The notes below the pieces were generated by a model. That model worked only from the letters and a program-made list of their open reading frames with translations, had not been told where the DNA came from and made no database searches. From Nitrobacter sp047149785 (GTDB taxonomy: Bacteria > Pseudomonadota > Alphaproteobacteria > Rhizobiales > Xanthobacteraceae), in assembly GCF_047149785.1 (NCBI RefSeq), contig NZ_BAAGBE010000001.1:1054001-1118000 (forward strand): a stretch of DNA of 64,000 bases, written 5' to 3'. A program made the position numbers and the translations under genes. Numbering within the stretch: position 1 is the first letter of the stretch; the number at the start of each line of letters is the position of its first letter. Positions 44,397-54,599 of the stretch are shown in pieces.

Positions 44397-45260
44397 TCAG
44401 GCCCGGTTCGTTCTGTTTCGTATGTTCGCCAATTCCTGCGCCATGGCAACATAGCCGGATATCGGAATTGTCTCGGCTCTCCGCGTTGCGTCGACGCCGG
44501 CCGCTGCGGTCAGCAACGCCGGATCGGCGGGTAGCGACTTCAGGCTCTGCCTTAGCATCTTGCGACGCTGCCCGAACGCGGCGGCAGCGACCTGTTCGAG
44601 CAGCCGGCGCTCGCAAGGTTGAGGTCTCGCGCGCGGCACCAGCCGCACGACAGAAGACGTGACCTGAGGCTGCGGCACGAACGCCGCGGGCGAGATGTCG
44701 AACAGGATTTTGGTCTCGGTGCGCCAGTTCGACAGCACGCCGAGGCGGCCATAAGCTTCCTCGTTTTCGCAGGCGACGATGCGTTCGGCGACCTCGCGTT
44801 GGAACATCAGCACCATCGCGTCATACCAGGGCGGCCATGGCTCGACGCTCAGCCAGCCGATCAGAAGCGTGGTTGCGATGTTATAGGGCAGGTTGGCGAC
44901 GATTTTTGCGCGCGTGGTGCCGAGCAGGGGACGCGGGTCGAATTGCATCGCGTCCGCGTTGACGATCGTGAGGCGTCCGGGATAACGGTCCGAGATTTCT
45001 TCCAGAGCGCCGAGCGCGCGCATGTCACGTTCGATGGCGATCACATGCCGGGCGCCAACGGCAAGCAGCGCGCGGGTCAATCCGCCGGGACCAGGACCGA
45101 CTTCGATGACAGTCGCATCTTGAAGCGGACCGGCGGCGCGCGCGATCCTTGCGGTGAGGTTCAGATCGAGCAGAAAATTCTGTCCCAGCGATTTGCGCGC
45201 CGACAGCGCGTGGCGTTTGATGACGTCGCGCAGCGGAGGGAGGTCGTCGATCACGCTCAT
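44397..45260 (-). CDS. rsmA: 16S rRNA dimethyladenosine transferase
   Basis: Methylates two adjacent adenines near the 3' end of 16S rRNA in 30S maturation. The 287 residues have the SAM site EVGPGPGGLTRALL and the catalytic NLPYNIAT, plus FVPQPQVTSSVVRL. Loss gives kasugamycin resistance in E. coli. Its start overlaps the pdxA stop by four bases. Confidence 0.96.
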   Translation of the reverse strand: MSVIDDLPPLRDVIKRHALSARKSLGQNFLLDLNLTARIARAAGPLQDATVIEVGPGPGGLTRALLAVGARHVIAIERDMRALGALEEISDRYPGRLTIVNADAMQFDPRPLLGTTRAKIVANLPYNIATTLLIGWLSVEPWPPWYDAMVLMFQREVAERIVACENEEAYGRLGVLSNWRTETKILFDISPAAFVPQPQVTSSVVRLVPRARPQPCERRLLEQVAAAAFGQRRKMLRQSLKSLPADPALLTAAAGVDATRRAETIPISGYVAMAQELANIRNRTNRA

Positions 45261-46261
45261 GGCGAATGCGTTGAGTCCGCCATTCGCGCCGCAAGACGCA
45301 GCGCGGCGATCAGACTCGACGGATTGGCGCGACCGGTGCCGGCGATGTCGAACGCCGTGCCGTGATCGGGCGATGTCCGGATGAACGGCAATCCCAGCGT
45401 GACGTTGACCGCCTGGTCGAAAGCCAGTGTCTTGACCGGAATCAGCGCCTGGTCGTGATACATGCAGATCGCACAGTCATAGGTCCGGCGCGCTGCCTCA
45501 TGAAACATGGTGTCGGCGGGAAGCGGGCCTTTAACGTCCATTCCCTCGGCGCGCAGGATTGCGATGGCCGGGGCGACGATTGCCTGATCTTCGGTTCCGA
45601 GCGAGCCGTCTTCTCCGGCATGGGGATTCAATCCGGATACGGCTATGCGAGGCCTGGCGATTCCGAAGCGTGTATGCAGATCGGAGACGACGATGCGAAC
45701 AGTGTCCACGATCATCGGGCTCGACAATGTCGCGATCGCCTCGCGCAAGGGGAGATGAATCGTAACGGGCACCACCGCCAGGTCGGACGACCACAGCAAC
45801 ATCACCGGTTGCCGCGGCTTGCCGTCGCGCGCCGCCAGTTCGGCGAGAAATTCGGTGTGGCCGGGATGAGCGAAACCGGCCCGGTAGAGCACGCTCTTCG
45901 CAACGGGATTGGTGACCACAGCTCCCGCTTGGCCCGCGACAACGTCGTTGACCGCTTGGCGGATCGATTCGATCGCCGCCGATGCGCTGTTGGCATCGGG
46001 ATGCCCGGGATGCGCGGTCGCAGGACGGCCCGTGGCAGCGATCGGAAGCGCTTCTGTGAATATCCGGGAGACGTCCTCCCGACCAGCGTCCACCAGAGGA
46101 AGATCGACATCGAGCAGTCTGGCGCGTTCCGCAATGAAGGCCCGGTCGCCAACGAGATAGAAGGCTGGAACAGCGTCACTCTTGCGCCGGAGCCATGCTG
46201 CGATCGCAATATCCGGGCCAATGCCGGCCGGTTCTCCCAGGGTCAATGCAAGAGGCTTCAC
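45257..46261 (-). CDS. pdxA: 4-hydroxythreonine-4-phosphate dehydrogenase
   Basis: NAD-dependent step of pyridoxal phosphate synthesis (DXP-dependent route, with PdxJ). The 334 residues start MKPLALTLGEPAGIGPD and contain metal-site histidines in FAHPGHTEFLA and MYHDQALIPVKTLAFD. The start is GTG 46261, with GGAG about 11 bases upstream; the frame is open further back but unconserved. Confidence 0.95.
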   Translation of the reverse strand: MKPLALTLGEPAGIGPDIAIAAWLRRKSDAVPAFYLVGDRAFIAERARLLDVDLPLVDAGREDVSRIFTEALPIAATGRPATAHPGHPDANSASAAIESIRQAVNDVVAGQAGAVVTNPVAKSVLYRAGFAHPGHTEFLAELAARDGKPRQPVMLLWSSDLAVVPVTIHLPLREAIATLSSPMIVDTVRIVVSDLHTRFGIARPRIAVSGLNPHAGEDGSLGTEDQAIVAPAIAILRAEGMDVKGPLPADTMFHEAARRTYDCAICMYHDQALIPVKTLAFDQAVNVTLGLPFIRTSPDHGTAFDIAGTGRANPSSLIAALRLAARMADSTHSP

Positions 46262-46346
46262 AACGCGGTCGCTCCAGCGCGGCGCCAGGCACAGGCCGCC
46301 GCTCAACTTCTTGCCCCCGGCCGGAGCGAGGGCGCGAAAGTCACTA

Positions 46347-47306
46347 TTATTCGCCCTTTTTTTCCGGGCCGCCCTGACGATATTCAATCATCGCGGATTT
46401 CCGAACATCTTCCAGATATTCCTTGGATTTTTTTTCGTATTTGGCGGCGAACATCTTTTCACGGATCTCCTTTTTCTTTGGACTATCCACGCTGGTCGCC
46501 TTCTTTTCGCACACCGCCACCATTTCCACGCCCTGCTTCGTGATCTCCGGCGGAGTCAGATGTCCCACAGGCGTTTTGTTGAGCAAATCCCGAAGCGGCG
46601 GCGGCAGGTCGGCCGACGTCTTGATGACCGTATCGCGTATCGTGGCGTTCCGCATCGCTTCGAAAACGTGACTCGCCTCTGCGCACGACTGAATGCGTTC
46701 GCGCAACGAGTCCGCCTCTTTGCGCCGAGCCTCCGTCACGGACGAGGCGGCGCCGCGCGGAACAATCAACAGAACGGGGCGCATCTGGTATTCGAATCCC
46801 TCGATCTTCGATGGATCGTCGCCGTTGTTCTTCAGCACTTCGTTGACGTCGCGGTCGCTGACAAGAAGACTATCCTTGAAACGACCGCGCACGAGACTTC
46901 CCCAGACGATGTCGGCCTTCAGGCGCGCTTTGACCGTGTCCGGGCGAACGCCCTGAGCGGCGAGTGATTTGGTCAACTGGTCAGGCGACATCCGCATCCG
47001 TGCGCCCATGCTGGCATACGCCTGATCGATATCCGCTGACGTCGGGTTCACGCCGTACTTCTTGGCTTCCTTGACCTTCACTTTTTCGTCAATCAACTCG
47101 TCGATCACCTGTTGCCGTGTCGGAGTTTTGTGCGTCGATATTTGAATCAGCCGGCTGCGCTGTTCGATGTCGAAGGTGGTGATCGGCTCGCCGTTGACCA
47201 TGACCGCCACGGATTGCGCATGCAGCGGCGCGTTCAGCCCGGCGAACGGAAAAATTGCGAATATGGCAAGGCGGCAAAACGCCCGAAGGAGCAAGGTCAT
47301 ATTCAT
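46347..47306 (-). CDS. surA: SurA-like periplasmic chaperone
   Basis: A 319-residue exported protein: signal peptide (about 1-30), then the SurA N-terminal chaperone segment (VAVMVNGEPITTFDIEQRSR) with a helical domain, and a C-terminal region. I see no full parvulin active site, so isomerase activity is doubtful. It lies between lptD and pdxA, the usual order, and would help fold LptD and other barrels. Confidence 0.9.
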   Translation of the reverse strand: MNMTLLLRAFCRLAIFAIFPFAGLNAPLHAQSVAVMVNGEPITTFDIEQRSRLIQISTHKTPTRQQVIDELIDEKVKVKEAKKYGVNPTSADIDQAYASMGARMRMSPDQLTKSLAAQGVRPDTVKARLKADIVWGSLVRGRFKDSLLVSDRDVNEVLKNNGDDPSKIEGFEYQMRPVLLIVPRGAASSVTEARRKEADSLRERIQSCAEASHVFEAMRNATIRDTVIKTSADLPPPLRDLLNKTPVGHLTPPEITKQGVEMVAVCEKKATSVDSPKKKEIREKMFAAKYEKKSKEYLEDVRKSAMIEYRQGGPEKKGE

Positions 47307-47391
47307 GTCAGTCGCGCCTAGCAAGTTTCAGGTGAACCGGGACAGGTCACGTCGGCGGCGCACTCCGCCATTCAGCGTCACCGCTCCGGAA

Positions 47392-49890
47392 TTACTGGAG
47401 GCCAGAGCCGGTTGATCCTCCGCGGGTCTGCCCCAGGGTCCGCAAGCCAATCTGAAGCATGACCGCATGATTAAGCTGGGGCGGCGTCGTTCCCGCAGAG
47501 TAGGTGTATGACGTCACGTAATTGAGGCCGAGGACGAAACAGTCGTCCACATATCCTGCGCCGATCGTATACTGGTTGATCTGATTGGCTTCCAGATCCC
47601 AACGTGCCGCACCTTGCACGACCCAGTTCGATGCAACCTTGATGGAGCCGGAACCCAGAATGCCCCGGCGGCGCGTGAGATATCCGAGGTCTGGCTGCGC
47701 GGCATAATCGCCGTACAGGACACTCGCAGACCAACGGTTGAAGCTGGCGCGGCCTTCGGCTTCGAAACGCTGCACGCTCAAGGTCGCTTCATCCAAACGT
47801 GCGCGCGTGCTGAACGTGAAGATGTTGTCGGGTGAATAGTTGATGCTCGTCACATAGTCGGATTGGGTGCGCTGCAGGCCCGAATCGACGCCGGTATTGG
47901 TGAGATCCGCGACGGCGAACGAGTTCAGGCCGAACAGTTGATAGGACTGGCCGAACAGGAAATTGATCGAACCGCCGCGATCGAACTGGGTCGTCGCCTT
48001 TACGCCTACATTGGCGCGCCCGCCGCCTTCGACGCGATCGTAGCCGGAGAACTTGTCGACGCTGAAGAGGTTGCTGGTGTCAAAGACAAGGCTTTGCGCA
48101 TCCTCGTTCGGCAGCTTGCCGGCATAGGTCTCGTTCGGGCGGATGATGACCTGTGCGATCGGCTCGATCGTCGTGGTGCCCCAGGGCTGAACGTTGATGA
48201 AGGGATAGCGGTATTCAAGACCCACGGTCGGCATCAGGCGCACCGTGCTCGTGTTGCCGGGCTGGATGAAGTCGGACACGCCGGGCTGGTTCGAGATGTC
48301 GGCATTGATGGCGTCGGCGCGAAGCGACGCGAACGGCGTCCAGATCTCACCGAAGGAATCGGTAAACGACTTGCGCCACTGCGCTTCGGCGGTCAGGCGC
48401 GTGTAGGTGCCGGGTACGCCGCGCAGCAGGCAGTTGTTCGGCGTCCGCGCCATGGGATCGGCTGATGTCGGAAGACACAGGAAAGAGGTGTTCGCCAGCG
48501 TGGAGATCGGATCGAACTGCGCCTGATCGCGCGTGAGGTTGGTGAAGTTGAACTTGTAGCTGAACTCGCCGCCGATCACCGAATGGTTGATGACATTCGA
48601 ATAGTCGATGACCGGCGCAACAACCGGAACCTGATTTTGGTTGCCCGAGAAGCTCAGGTAGTGGATTGCGCGCGCGTCGAAGTAGCTGCGGTTGCCGACG
48701 CCGGTCAGGTAGAGTTGCGAGACGGCTTCGGTCGGCAGACTCAGGAACGATTGCAGAGAGTCGCTGTACTGCCTTAACCGGTAGTCGGAGAAGAAATAGT
48801 AGTCGCTCAGCAGGACGCCGTCCCAGCCCCAGACCCATTTGTCGTTCAGCGCGAACTGGCCCTTTGTATCCACCCCGCCGCGGAACTGGCGATCGCCGGG
48901 CAGGGGAGTCCCGCCGCTCGTGAATGCGCCTGGATCCTGCTGGTCGATTCCATAAGCGCGGATTTGATAGGAGCCGTTGAGGAGGCGTTGCCGGAACTCG
49001 CCCTGCATCAGTACGCCTTGCCGCGTGGTGAAACGCGGCGAGAGGGTCAGGTCGTAGTTCGGTGCGAGCGCGAAATAATAGGGGACCTCGATCCCGATCC
49101 CATAGGGATCATAAGAAGTCACGTACGGCATCAGGAAGCCGCTCTTGCGCTTCACGGTCGGATCGGGCGTGGAGAAGAACGGCATATAGGCCATCGGCAC
49201 GCCGTAGAATTCGAGCCGGGCGTCCTCGAAATACAGCATCTTCTCGGTCTGATTGTGAATGATGCGCGCCCCCTTGACCTGCCAGAGCGGCGGCTTTTTC
49301 GGGTCGTCCTTGCAAGGTGCGCAGGCGGTATAGACGCCGTTCTCGAAGACGGTGTAGTTGCCTTTGGTCCGATCGGCCCGGCTCGCGGCCATGCGCGTCG
49401 CGTCGGCTGTGTCGACCCTGAGCGAATCGACAAAGCCGTCCCGGTAGTCGTCGCTCAGGTCGAGGATGTTGGCGTAAGTGACCCTGCCATTCGCATCGGT
49501 CATGCGGATGTTGCCCTCGGCGTGGAGCCGCTTGGTTTTCTGGTCGTAGATGACCTTGTCCGCTTCGACGCTGGTGCCGTTGTAGAACATCTGCACGTTG
49601 CCAACGGCTGAGACGCGCGAGTTGTTGTAATCGTAGTCGACCTCGTTGGCCTGAACGAGCATCTGCCCGTTATTCTGAGCCGGTGGCGGCTTGGGTTTGG
49701 GCGGGCGAGGATTGTAGGTGAAGCTTTGAGCTGCGGCCGGCGCGGTGGCGACGATGTCCAGCCCGGCGGTGGCGATCAGGCCCAGAGTCAGCGAGGTCAG
49801 AATCGCGGACATGCGAAGACGGCGGCAGCACAACGGGGTGCGCCGCTCGCGGGCGTGCATACGTCTTCGGAGGGCGGCGATTGCAGCCAC
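47392..49890 (-). CDS. lptD: LPS-assembly outer-membrane protein LptD
   Basis: Outer-membrane barrel that inserts LPS with LptE. The 832 residues comprise an export signal (about residues 27-55, ending TAPAAAQS), the periplasmic OstA jellyroll (MLVQANEVDYDYNNSRVSAV; HAEGNIRMTD) and a beta-barrel of many aromatic strands. The start is GTG 49890: GGAGG lies seven bases upstream and the codon overlaps the lptG stop by one base. Two in-frame ATGs at 49860 and 49812 are alternatives. Confidence 0.93.
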   Translation of the reverse strand: MAAIAALRRRMHARERRTPLCCRRLRMSAILTSLTLGLIATAGLDIVATAPAAAQSFTYNPRPPKPKPPPAQNNGQMLVQANEVDYDYNNSRVSAVGNVQMFYNGTSVEADKVIYDQKTKRLHAEGNIRMTDANGRVTYANILDLSDDYRDGFVDSLRVDTADATRMAASRADRTKGNYTVFENGVYTACAPCKDDPKKPPLWQVKGARIIHNQTEKMLYFEDARLEFYGVPMAYMPFFSTPDPTVKRKSGFLMPYVTSYDPYGIGIEVPYYFALAPNYDLTLSPRFTTRQGVLMQGEFRQRLLNGSYQIRAYGIDQQDPGAFTSGGTPLPGDRQFRGGVDTKGQFALNDKWVWGWDGVLLSDYYFFSDYRLRQYSDSLQSFLSLPTEAVSQLYLTGVGNRSYFDARAIHYLSFSGNQNQVPVVAPVIDYSNVINHSVIGGEFSYKFNFTNLTRDQAQFDPISTLANTSFLCLPTSADPMARTPNNCLLRGVPGTYTRLTAEAQWRKSFTDSFGEIWTPFASLRADAINADISNQPGVSDFIQPGNTSTVRLMPTVGLEYRYPFINVQPWGTTTIEPIAQVIIRPNETYAGKLPNEDAQSLVFDTSNLFSVDKFSGYDRVEGGGRANVGVKATTQFDRGGSINFLFGQSYQLFGLNSFAVADLTNTGVDSGLQRTQSDYVTSINYSPDNIFTFSTRARLDEATLSVQRFEAEGRASFNRWSASVLYGDYAAQPDLGYLTRRRGILGSGSIKVASNWVVQGAARWDLEANQINQYTIGAGYVDDCFVLGLNYVTSYTYSAGTTPPQLNHAVMLQIGLRTLGQTRGGSTGSGLQ

Positions 49891-50987
49891 TACCCGTCCT
49901 CCTGGTACAGCAAGACCAAAAAGCCGGCGAGGCCGCCCACGCAGGCGGGCAGCCACGCCGCAGCGATTGGATTCATCAGTTCGGCCTTGCTCAAATCCTC
50001 GGTTACCTTGGACAGGACATAGAGCAGAAAGCCCGATCCCACGCCACTTAAAACCATCTTTTGTACGCCGCCGAAGCGGAAGAACCTGAGGCTCACCGAG
50101 GCGGCCAGCATCACCATGGCAGCCAGCAAAAACGGCTGTGCGATAAGTTTGTGGTATTGCAGCCGGTAGCCTGCAGTGGCGAATCCCGAACTTTCCGACG
50201 ATCTGATATAACTCGGCAGTTGCCAAAATGACACAGTCTCGGGAGTCGAGAAACTGTTTCGGACCTGCACCGATGTCAGATTGGTGGGGAGGACAAAGGT
50301 CTCCTGCGCGACCGGAGGACTATCGAGCGTAAAGCGGCGGACGCCCTTGAACAGCCAGTGGCCGTCCTCGAGAGTTGCTTCGCGTGCCTCGATACGCTCC
50401 TTGAATTTGGAGTCGCGATCGAACCTGAATACGGTGAGCCCGGTGAGGCGGACGCCTTGTTGCTCGCTGCGCGCGGCGTTGATGATGGCCTGGCCTTCGT
50501 CCGTCACCTGATTGATCCAGAAGCCGGATGCGTCCTGCAGGCCTCCTGCGGGGGCGCTGCCGAACAATTCGGCTTCCATCCGCTTGGACAGTTCGCGCAG
50601 GTTGGCGGACATCGGGTTGTAGGCCGTGGTCGCGAGGACCCCGAGCAGAAGCGCGCACGCGAGCGCCGGCGAGATGAATTGCCACGCCGAGATGCCGGCG
50701 GCGCGCGCCACCACCAGTTCCAGCCGCCGCGACAGAGCCAGGTAGCAAATCATGGCGCCGATCAGGACACAAAACGGGGTCAGTTTCTCAAGCAGTTGAG
50801 GCACCCTGAAGAGCGATGTTTCAGCGACCATGATTGCCGATGCCGACGCAAGTCCGGATGTCCTGCGGACCATTTCGATGTAGTCGACGAGAACGAGAAG
50901 CAGGAAGATGCTCGCGAACACGCCGAGCGCGGCCAGTGCAAAACGGCCGGCGAAATACCGACCCAATGTGTTCGTCAACATGCTCAT
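49890..50987 (-). CDS. lptG: LPS export permease LptG
   Basis: One half of the LptFG inner-membrane permease that, with LptB, extracts LPS. The 365 residues comprise three N-terminal helices, a periplasmic beta-jellyroll (about 130-255) and three C-terminal helices, as in the YjgP/YjgQ family. RLELVVARAAGISAWQFISP is the conserved coupling segment. It overlaps lptF by four bases. Confidence 0.95.
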   Translation of the reverse strand: MSMLTNTLGRYFAGRFALAALGVFASIFLLLVLVDYIEMVRRTSGLASASAIMVAETSLFRVPQLLEKLTPFCVLIGAMICYLALSRRLELVVARAAGISAWQFISPALACALLLGVLATTAYNPMSANLRELSKRMEAELFGSAPAGGLQDASGFWINQVTDEGQAIINAARSEQQGVRLTGLTVFRFDRDSKFKERIEAREATLEDGHWLFKGVRRFTLDSPPVAQETFVLPTNLTSVQVRNSFSTPETVSFWQLPSYIRSSESSGFATAGYRLQYHKLIAQPFLLAAMVMLAASVSLRFFRFGGVQKMVLSGVGSGFLLYVLSKVTEDLSKAELMNPIAAAWLPACVGGLAGFLVLLYQEDG

Positions 50988-52153
50988 GCGGCGGCCGGCC
51001 TCCCCAGCAGACGGAGGAGCCGCGCGTTCGACCTGTTGATTGCCTCAATCAATGCGGCGGGCGGTTCGAGCACGGTTCCGGCAACGATCACCCGGAGGCT
51101 GACGCCGATCGCGCCGAACAAAAGCAGATATTGCAGCAGCGCAGCGGTCGGCGTCTTCACCGTCATGACAGAAAGCGCAAAGCCTGCCATGCGCAGGCCG
51201 AAGACCGCCGCAATCGCTGCCCCCATGGAGAAATTGCGACTTTGACGCGTCGTGCGCGGTGTTCCAAGAAATGCGAAGGTCAGCGCGGCGAAGGCGAACG
51301 GATAGATCGGCGCCGTGAAGCGATCGTGAAGCTCGGCGCGGAACTGGCCGGACAACCGCTGCACCTGCGGGTCCGCCGGATCAGGCGAGATCAACTCCCA
51401 GAGATAGCGCTCGCGGATGCCATAGACGACGTCATGCCCCCGGTTTGAGAATTTCGACATGTCGAATGCGTTACGGCGGAAAACCACCATGTTCGGCTCG
51501 CGTTTGCCGGCCTCGAATCGCTCCAGGTGCCCGTCTTCGAGAATGAGGAACGACCCCTTGTCGTTCTTCATAACGGTCCCGTGGTCGGCGATGATGCTGA
51601 GCCGTTCGTCAGGATTGCGGCGATCGTCGATGAATATCCCGACCAGTACGCCACCGGGCCGGCGCTCCCGAACCCTGATCGTCAAATTCGGATCGAGTTG
51701 CGCAAACCGGCCGGGCTGTAAAACGTTCGCCAGAACGTCCGCGGTGATTTCAGCGTCCCATCGCTTCAGCCGGCGCATGCCGTCGGGCGCAAGGTAGGCC
51801 GCGATAAACGCCACCAGCAAGGCCACGACCACGGTGGCGTAAATGAAGGGCAGGAATAGCCGGAATGGCGACAGGCCGGCTGCGTTCATCACGATGATTT
51901 CGGAATCGGTCGCTAGTTTATGAAGCGTGTGCGAAATCGCGATCATCAGCGCGATCGGCGAGATGATCAGCACCAGTACGGGAATCGCAAGGCTGGTGAT
52001 CCCCAGAAATGTCAGTATGGTCTGGCCCTGGCTTGTCATCAGGTCGATGCCGCGCAACGCCTGCGTAATCCAGATCACCCCCGTCAGGCTGACCAGAACC
52101 ACGACAAACGACGCCAGCGTCGTCCGGAAAATGTACTTGTCGATCGACCCCAT
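50984..52153 (-). CDS. lptF: LPS export permease LptF
   Basis: The other half of LptFG. The 389 residues have the same YjgP/YjgQ layout, with DSEIIVMNAAGLSPFRLFLP as the coupling segment. ATG 52153 (MGSIDKYIFRTTLASF) is the conserved start; the frame is open to 52234. It is the first gene of lptF-lptG-lptD-surA-pdxA-rsmA. Confidence 0.95.
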   Translation of the reverse strand: MGSIDKYIFRTTLASFVVVLVSLTGVIWITQALRGIDLMTSQGQTILTFLGITSLAIPVLVLIISPIALMIAISHTLHKLATDSEIIVMNAAGLSPFRLFLPFIYATVVVALLVAFIAAYLAPDGMRRLKRWDAEITADVLANVLQPGRFAQLDPNLTIRVRERRPGGVLVGIFIDDRRNPDERLSIIADHGTVMKNDKGSFLILEDGHLERFEAGKREPNMVVFRRNAFDMSKFSNRGHDVVYGIRERYLWELISPDPADPQVQRLSGQFRAELHDRFTAPIYPFAFAALTFAFLGTPRTTRQSRNFSMGAAIAAVFGLRMAGFALSVMTVKTPTAALLQYLLLFGAIGVSLRVIVAGTVLEPPAALIEAINRSNARLLRLLGRPAAA

Positions 52154-52349
52154 CGGTCTGAACGATCCCCCATCCTCCAGGCAAAACAGCCGGCAACGCC
52201 AGACTGGACCGAGACCTCCCCAACGTCTCGCCAATGCTTTTACCTGACTCGCCTCTCAGTACCATCCCTTTGATCTGTCAACAAAATGGCTGAGCCCTGA
52301 TGCCCATCGATTATGGTTAAATTCCGGGATATGTGGCCGCGTTGTCACG

Positions 52350-52480
52350 CTGGAGTCTTTCACCGTTCCATGGAAACGGTGAAAGACTCCAGCTTCTTGA
52401 TTTGACGCGTTTTCTTCACGCGAACCGGATTCCATCCGCGGGTCAAGCCCCAGGACATGCTTCGCTCGAAAACGCTATAG
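52350..52480 (-). repeat. interspersed palindromic element, copy E, with nested insert
   Basis: The terminal hairpin CTGGAGTCTTTCACCGTT pairs perfectly (18 bp) with its complement, loop CCATGGA, at 52350-52392. Then come GACGCGTTTTCTTCACGCG and AACCGGATTCCA. An extra stretch of about 24 bases (CCGCGGGTCAAGCCCCAGG) interrupts the core before CTTCGCTCGAAAACGCTATAG. It lies in the 494-base gap between lptF and pepA, which has no gene. Confidence 0.88.
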
Positions 52481-52647
52481 TGACCGCCAACAGGCTTCCG
52501 AGCGGATTTTGAAGCCAATACGGTTTCGGATGGCTGGTGGGAGGGCGCGGACCTTGGCAGCGTTGCCTCAGACAGGTCATAGTTGATATCTCTCTCGCGC
52601 CGGCGTGATTTCGACGCTGCGCCACCCTTGATTCTGGAGGATTTTCG

Positions 52648-54150
52648 ATGCCCGACGCCGTCAAGGTCGGCTTTGTTCCGTTTTCGACCGCTCCGCGCGG
52701 CATCCTTGTGGTGTTCTGCGACGATGCGCTGAAGTTCGGACGAGCCGCAAGCAAGGTTCTCGGGGCGTCGGCCGCGGTCGTCAAACGAGCCGCGGCGGCC
52801 AATCGTTTCAAGGGCAAGAGCGCCGCGACGCTCGATATTCTCGCGCCGGAGGGACTCAAGGCAGATCGCCTGATTGTCGTCGGTGCCGGCGAGGCGTCCG
52901 CTCTCAAGAGAAGCGATTTCCTCAAGTTCGGCGGCGTCATCGCCGGCAAGATTCGCGGCGAGAATAGCGCCGTGACGGTCATTGCGGAATTGCCGTCGGC
53001 AGCAATGAACCCCGATCAATCGGCCTCTCTCGCATCCGGCGTCCGGTTGCGCGCCTACAAATTCGATCGCTACAAGACGAGGAAGAAAGACGGAGACGAC
53101 GCGGCGCTCCGCGCGGACGTCTCGGTCGCGGTCGCCGATGTTGCCGCGGCGAAGAAAGCATTCGCCCCGGACAATCACGTCGTCGATGGCGTCATTATCG
53201 CGCGCGACCTCGTGAACGAGCCGCCGAACGTGCTCTATCCGGAGGAGTTCGCGCGGCGCGCCAGCCGGTTGCGCAGGGTCGGGGTCGGCGTCGATATCCT
53301 CGACGTCAAGGCAATGACGAAACTCGGCATGGGCGCGCTGCTGGGTGTCGGGCGGGGGTCGGCGCGTCCCAGCCGCACGGTGGTCATGCGCTGGAACGGC
53401 GGCAAGAAGGGCGAACCGCCGATCGCCTTCGTCGGCAAGGGCGTCTGCTTCGATACCGGAGGCATCTCGATCAAGCCCGCCGGCAATATGGAAGAGATGA
53501 AGGGCGACATGGGCGGCGCGGCCTGCGTGGTCGGATTGATGCATGCGCTTGCCGCGCGCAAGGCGAAGGTCAATGCCGTCGGCGCCATCGGTCTCGTCGA
53601 GAACATGCCCGACGGCAACGCGCAGCGGCCGGGCGACATCGTGACCTCGATGTCGGGCCAGACCATCGAGGTCATCAATACCGACGCCGAGGGTCGGCTC
53701 GTTCTTGCCGACGTGCTCTGGTACGTGACGAAAAAATTCAAGCCGAAGGCCATGATCGATCTCGCGACGCTGACCGGCGCGATCATGGTGGCGCTCGGCA
53801 CCGAACACGCCGGGCTGTTCTCCAACGACGACCGGTTGTCGGAACGACTCGCCAGGATCGGCGTCGAGACCGGGGAGCGCGTTTGGCGCATGCCGCTCGC
53901 GCCCGAATACGACAAGCTGATCGATTCGCAGTTCGCCGACATGAAGAATATCGGCGGCCGCTATGGCGGCTCGATCACGGCGGCGCAATTTCTGCAGCGG
54001 TTCGTCGACAAAACGCCGTGGGCGCATCTCGACATCGCGGGAACGGCGATGGGTGCTCCGAAGTCCGATATCAATCAGAGCTGGGGATCCGGGTTCGGCG
54101 TGCGTCTGCTGGATCGGCTGGTCGCGGAGTACTACGAAGCGCGGCGATGA
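52648..54150 (+). CDS. pepA: leucyl aminopeptidase
   Basis: M17-family dimetal exopeptidase that removes N-terminal residues; hexameric and cytosolic. The 500 residues have the signature NTDAEGRL (344-351) and FVGKGVCFDTGGISIKPAGN with the catalytic lysine. In some bacteria PepA also binds DNA. The stop overlaps the start of holC (ATGA). Confidence 0.96.
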   Translation: MPDAVKVGFVPFSTAPRGILVVFCDDALKFGRAASKVLGASAAVVKRAAAANRFKGKSAATLDILAPEGLKADRLIVVGAGEASALKRSDFLKFGGVIAGKIRGENSAVTVIAELPSAAMNPDQSASLASGVRLRAYKFDRYKTRKKDGDDAALRADVSVAVADVAAAKKAFAPDNHVVDGVIIARDLVNEPPNVLYPEEFARRASRLRRVGVGVDILDVKAMTKLGMGALLGVGRGSARPSRTVVMRWNGGKKGEPPIAFVGKGVCFDTGGISIKPAGNMEEMKGDMGGAACVVGLMHALAARKAKVNAVGAIGLVENMPDGNAQRPGDIVTSMSGQTIEVINTDAEGRLVLADVLWYVTKKFKPKAMIDLATLTGAIMVALGTEHAGLFSNDDRLSERLARIGVETGERVWRMPLAPEYDKLIDSQFADMKNIGGRYGGSITAAQFLQRFVDKTPWAHLDIAGTAMGAPKSDINQSWGSGFGVRLLDRLVAEYYEARR

Positions 54151-54599
54151 CCGAGGTTCTGTTCTATCATTTGCAGAACATGTCGCTTGAAAGCGTCCTG
54201 CCGACGCTGCTCGAAAAAACCTTCGCGCGCGGCTGGCGGGCCGTTGTGCACACGACGTCCGAGGACCGCGCCGATGTGCTCGATGCGCATCTGTGGACCT
54301 ATAGCGACGACTCGTTCCTGCCGCACGCGACCTGGCGGGTCGCGGACGCAAGCGAACAGCCGATCGTGCTCACGATCGACGGTCACAATCCCAATCGGGC
54401 AGCCGTCATGTTCCTGATCGACAATGCGCCGCTTCCGGACAGTCCGGAAGCCTATGAACGGCTGGTTCTGGTCTTCAATGGCGACGACGGCGCCGCGCTG
54501 GACGCCGCGCGGACCGTCTGGGCAGACTGCAAGTCGCGAGGGTTCGAGGTGACCTACTGGCAGGCCGACGAAAACGGGCGCTGGCAGCGCCGCCAATAG
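54147..54599 (+). CDS. holC: DNA polymerase III chi subunit
   Basis: Links the clamp loader to SSB. The 150 residues begin TEVLFYHLQNMSLESVLPTL and include LWTYSDDSFLPHA and LVLVFNGDDGAALDAAR, typical of HolC. The pepA-holC pair is common in proteobacteria; here they overlap by four bases. Confidence 0.93.
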   Translation: MTEVLFYHLQNMSLESVLPTLLEKTFARGWRAVVHTTSEDRADVLDAHLWTYSDDSFLPHATWRVADASEQPIVLTIDGHNPNRAAVMFLIDNAPLPDSPEAYERLVLVFNGDDGAALDAARTVWADCKSRGFEVTYWQADENGRWQRRQ

